The translations under genes were made by a program, and so were the position numbers. From NCBI GenBank assembly GCA_012270355.1, contig JAAXIL010000125.1, positions 1 to 7,367 on the forward strand: 7,367 bases of DNA. Direction: 5' to 3'. Shown here in pieces: positions 6,438-7,367 of this stretch. A model generated the notes under the pieces. That model worked only from the letters and a program-made list of their open reading frames with translations, made no database searches and was not told the origin of the DNA. Position 1 is the first letter of the stretch. Each line of letters opens with the position of its first letter. The DNA comes from Psychrobacter sp. GTDB lineage: Bacteria > Pseudomonadota > Gammaproteobacteria > Pseudomonadales > Moraxellaceae.

Positions 6438-6463
6438 TAAGTCATAGCGTCATTCATGACTTA
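6438..6463. repeat. 8-bp inverted repeat between convergent genes
   Basis: TAAGTCAT (6438-6445) and ATGACTTA (6456-6463) are perfect inverted copies with a 10-base loop, 22 bases after the stop at 6415 and about 80 bases beyond the erpA stop. No T run follows on the plus strand; on the minus strand the following bases are only moderately T-rich. It may act as a weak bidirectional terminator or an RNA-stabilising hairpin. Confidence 0.4.
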
Positions 6464-6540
6464 CAGCCTTCACCAGTCACTCATTTTTCTAAAAAATACA
6501 CTTAACTCTAAGCACGGCAAATCACAGCCGCCCTAAATCC

Positions 6541-6879
6541 CTAAATCGAGAACGAAGAGCCACAGCCACAAGTCGTGGTGGCATTCGGGTTTTCAACAAT
6601 GAAGCGTGAGCCTTCCAACCCTTCGATATAATCCACCGTTGAGCCTTGCAAATACTGATAACTCATCGCATCCACAAGCAAATTCACGTCGTCATTGGCA
6701 AAGCTGGCATCATCCTCGCTCATGTCTTCTGCAAAATTAAAGCCATACGAAAACCCCGAGCAACCGCCCCCAGTGACATACACCCGTAGCATGAGCGAAT
6801 CATCGCCCTCTTCCACACGAAGTTTACGGACTTTGTTGGCGGCACTGTCGGTTAAGGTGATATTTGGACTGGCGTTCAT
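6541..6879 (-). CDS. erpA: Iron-sulfur cluster insertion protein ErpA (A-type carrier)
   Basis: The protein has 112 residues, close to the 114 of E. coli ErpA. A-type carriers receive Fe-S clusters from the assembly scaffold and pass them to apoproteins in the cytoplasm; ErpA is needed for isoprenoid-synthesis enzymes IspG/IspH in E. coli. The three cluster ligands are present: C40 in [13 protein letters not shown] (35-47), and C104 and C106 in [12 protein letters not shown] (101-112). [20 protein letters not shown] (67-86) and [11 protein letters not shown] (90-100) are also typical. The start has a good GAGGAT Shine-Dalgarno just upstream on the minus strand. It stands alone on its strand here, convergent with the 5873 gene and divergent from the ABC-F gene. 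ErpA rather than IscA or SufA is favoured by the [10 protein letters not shown] segment and the solitary location. Confidence 0.93.
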   Translation of the reverse strand: MNASPNITLTDSAANKVRKLRVEEGDDSLMLRVYVTGGGCSGFSYGFNFAEDMSEDDASFANDDVNLLVDAMSYQYLQGSTVDYIEGLEGSRFIVENPNATTTCGCGSSFSI

Positions 6880-6931
6880 GGTATCCTCTGCCTAATTTGG
6901 GGCAAAATGTTTGGTTATGGTTATTGTCTTT

Positions 6932-6959
6932 ATTATGCCGACCTCTACAATAATTTCAA
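6932..6959 (-). promoter_or_regulatory. Candidate sigma-70 promoter of erpA
   Basis: On the minus strand TTGAAA (6959-6954) and CATAAT (6937-6932) are separated by 16 bases, which fits sigma-70. Transcription would begin near 6925 and give a leader of about 45 bases. I see no clear IscR type 1 or type 2 box overlapping it. Confidence 0.5.
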
Positions 6960-6998
6960 TATCAAAACCCTTTTAGGTTTTAACAAGCTTTTTTAAGC

Positions 6999-7019
6999 AA
7001 GCTATTTGACAGATAGCTT
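6999..7019. repeat. 7-bp inverted repeat enclosing TTGACA, erpA/ABC-F intergenic region
   Basis: AAGCTAT (6999-7005) and ATAGCTT (7013-7019) are perfect inverted copies with a seven-base centre that contains the consensus -35 hexamer TTGACA (7006-7011) on the plus strand. No convincing -10 lies 16-18 bases downstream (7028-7036 reads AAGCATTTA). Nearby AAGCTT (6985-6990) and AAGC (6995-6998) repeat the arm motif. It could be an operator or promoter of the ABC-F gene. Confidence 0.4.
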
Positions 7020-7094
7020 ATCTCACCAAGCATTTATCCAACAACCCATTTATCTACTATCCAAAAACCTAATTAACAAAAGCCTTCATCCATC

Positions 7095-7367
7095 ATGATT
7101 GATTTTCAAAACCTCACCGTTCGCCGTGACGGACGCATCTTATTCCAAAACGCCAGCTTACAAATTCACCCAAGCCAAAAAGTGGGCGTGACGGGCAACA
7201 ATGGCACGGGCAAATCGACGTTATTTGCTGTCTTACTTGGCAAACACGACGTGGACAGCGGTTCGGTGACGATGCCCGATGGCTGGCACATCGCTCACAT
7301 GGCTCAAGAGGTTGCAGGAACTTCACAAACCGCCCTTGACTATGTGCTCAGCGGTGATGCGGAATGG
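7095..7367 (+). CDS. yheS: YheS-type ABC-F ATPase, N-terminal part (cut by window edge)
   Basis: The first 91 codons are present, against 637 residues in E. coli YheS. ABC-F proteins carry two ABC domains on one chain, lack membrane segments and act on the ribosome rather than as transporters. Walker A is GNNGTGKST (34-42) and the Q-loop glutamine is Q71 in HMAQEV. The stretch ALDYVLSGDAEW (80-91) matches the YheS type (ALEYVIDGD in E. coli) better than Uup or EttA. The start ATG at 7095 fits the conserved beginning MIDFQNLTVRRDGRILFQN; no clear Shine-Dalgarno precedes it. The gene is divergent from erpA with about 215 bases between start codons. The C-terminal domain, linker and second ATPase site cannot be checked here. 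Confidence 0.92.
   Translation, partial: MIDFQNLTVRRDGRILFQNASLQIHPSQKVGVTGNNGTGKSTLFAVLLGKHDVDSGSVTMPDGWHIAHMAQEVAGTSQTALDYVLSGDAEW

Noticed and set aside
6485..6540. Possible erpA terminator on the minus strand
   Set aside because: CGGC/GCCG and CTTA/TAAG give stems of only four pairs, and the T run (minus strand, near 6492) is not directly attached to a strong stem.
6925..6960. IscR-binding box at the erpA promoter
   Set aside because: No palindrome resembling the known type 1 or type 2 IscR sites is visible around the -35/-10 pair.

Overview
The window looks like chromosomal DNA of a gammaproteobacterium, most likely a member of the Moraxellaceae (Moraxella/Faucicola or Psychrobacter type). 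I base this on moderate GC, the protein sequences of ValS, ErpA and a YheS-type ABC-F ATPase, and a DUF4212/VC_2705 sodium-symporter pair. I ran no search, so the genus is an inference.

Layout: (a) 1-625, minus strand: the N-terminal third or less of valyl-tRNA synthetase (valS), cut by the window edge. (b) 626-786: a divergent intergenic region with a perfect 8-bp inverted repeat whose arms each read as a TACAAT hexamer pointing outward, plus TTAACCA repeats. (c) 787-2537, plus strand: a two-gene unit with a TAATG overlap. It encodes an OLD/AAA_15-like ABC-type ATPase and a DUF3226 TOPRIM-like protein. This is the most interesting part of the window, because its architecture (ATPase sensor plus separate TOPRIM effector) resembles antiphage systems such as PARIS (AriA/AriB) and split OLD nucleases. 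(d) 2597-3435, plus strand: a DUF421/YetF-family membrane protein followed closely by a small ORF of doubtful integrity. (e) 3634-5767, plus strand: the small (DUF4212) and large subunits of a VC_2705-type sodium:solute symporter, ending in a strong intrinsic terminator. (f) 5873-6415, plus strand: a two-helix membrane protein of unknown function. (g) 6541-6879, minus strand: the A-type Fe-S carrier erpA with a recognisable promoter. (h) 7095-7367, plus strand: the start of a YheS-type ABC-F ATPase, divergent from erpA.

Most of the window is ordinary housekeeping and transport content. The accessory element is the ATPase/TOPRIM pair between valS and the DUF421 gene. The centre of its ATPase gene is about 28% GC by hand count, while the conserved 3' part is about 54%, which suggests a mosaic or rapidly changing sensor region. 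I see no transposase, integrase, tRNA gene, CRISPR array or retron reverse transcriptase.
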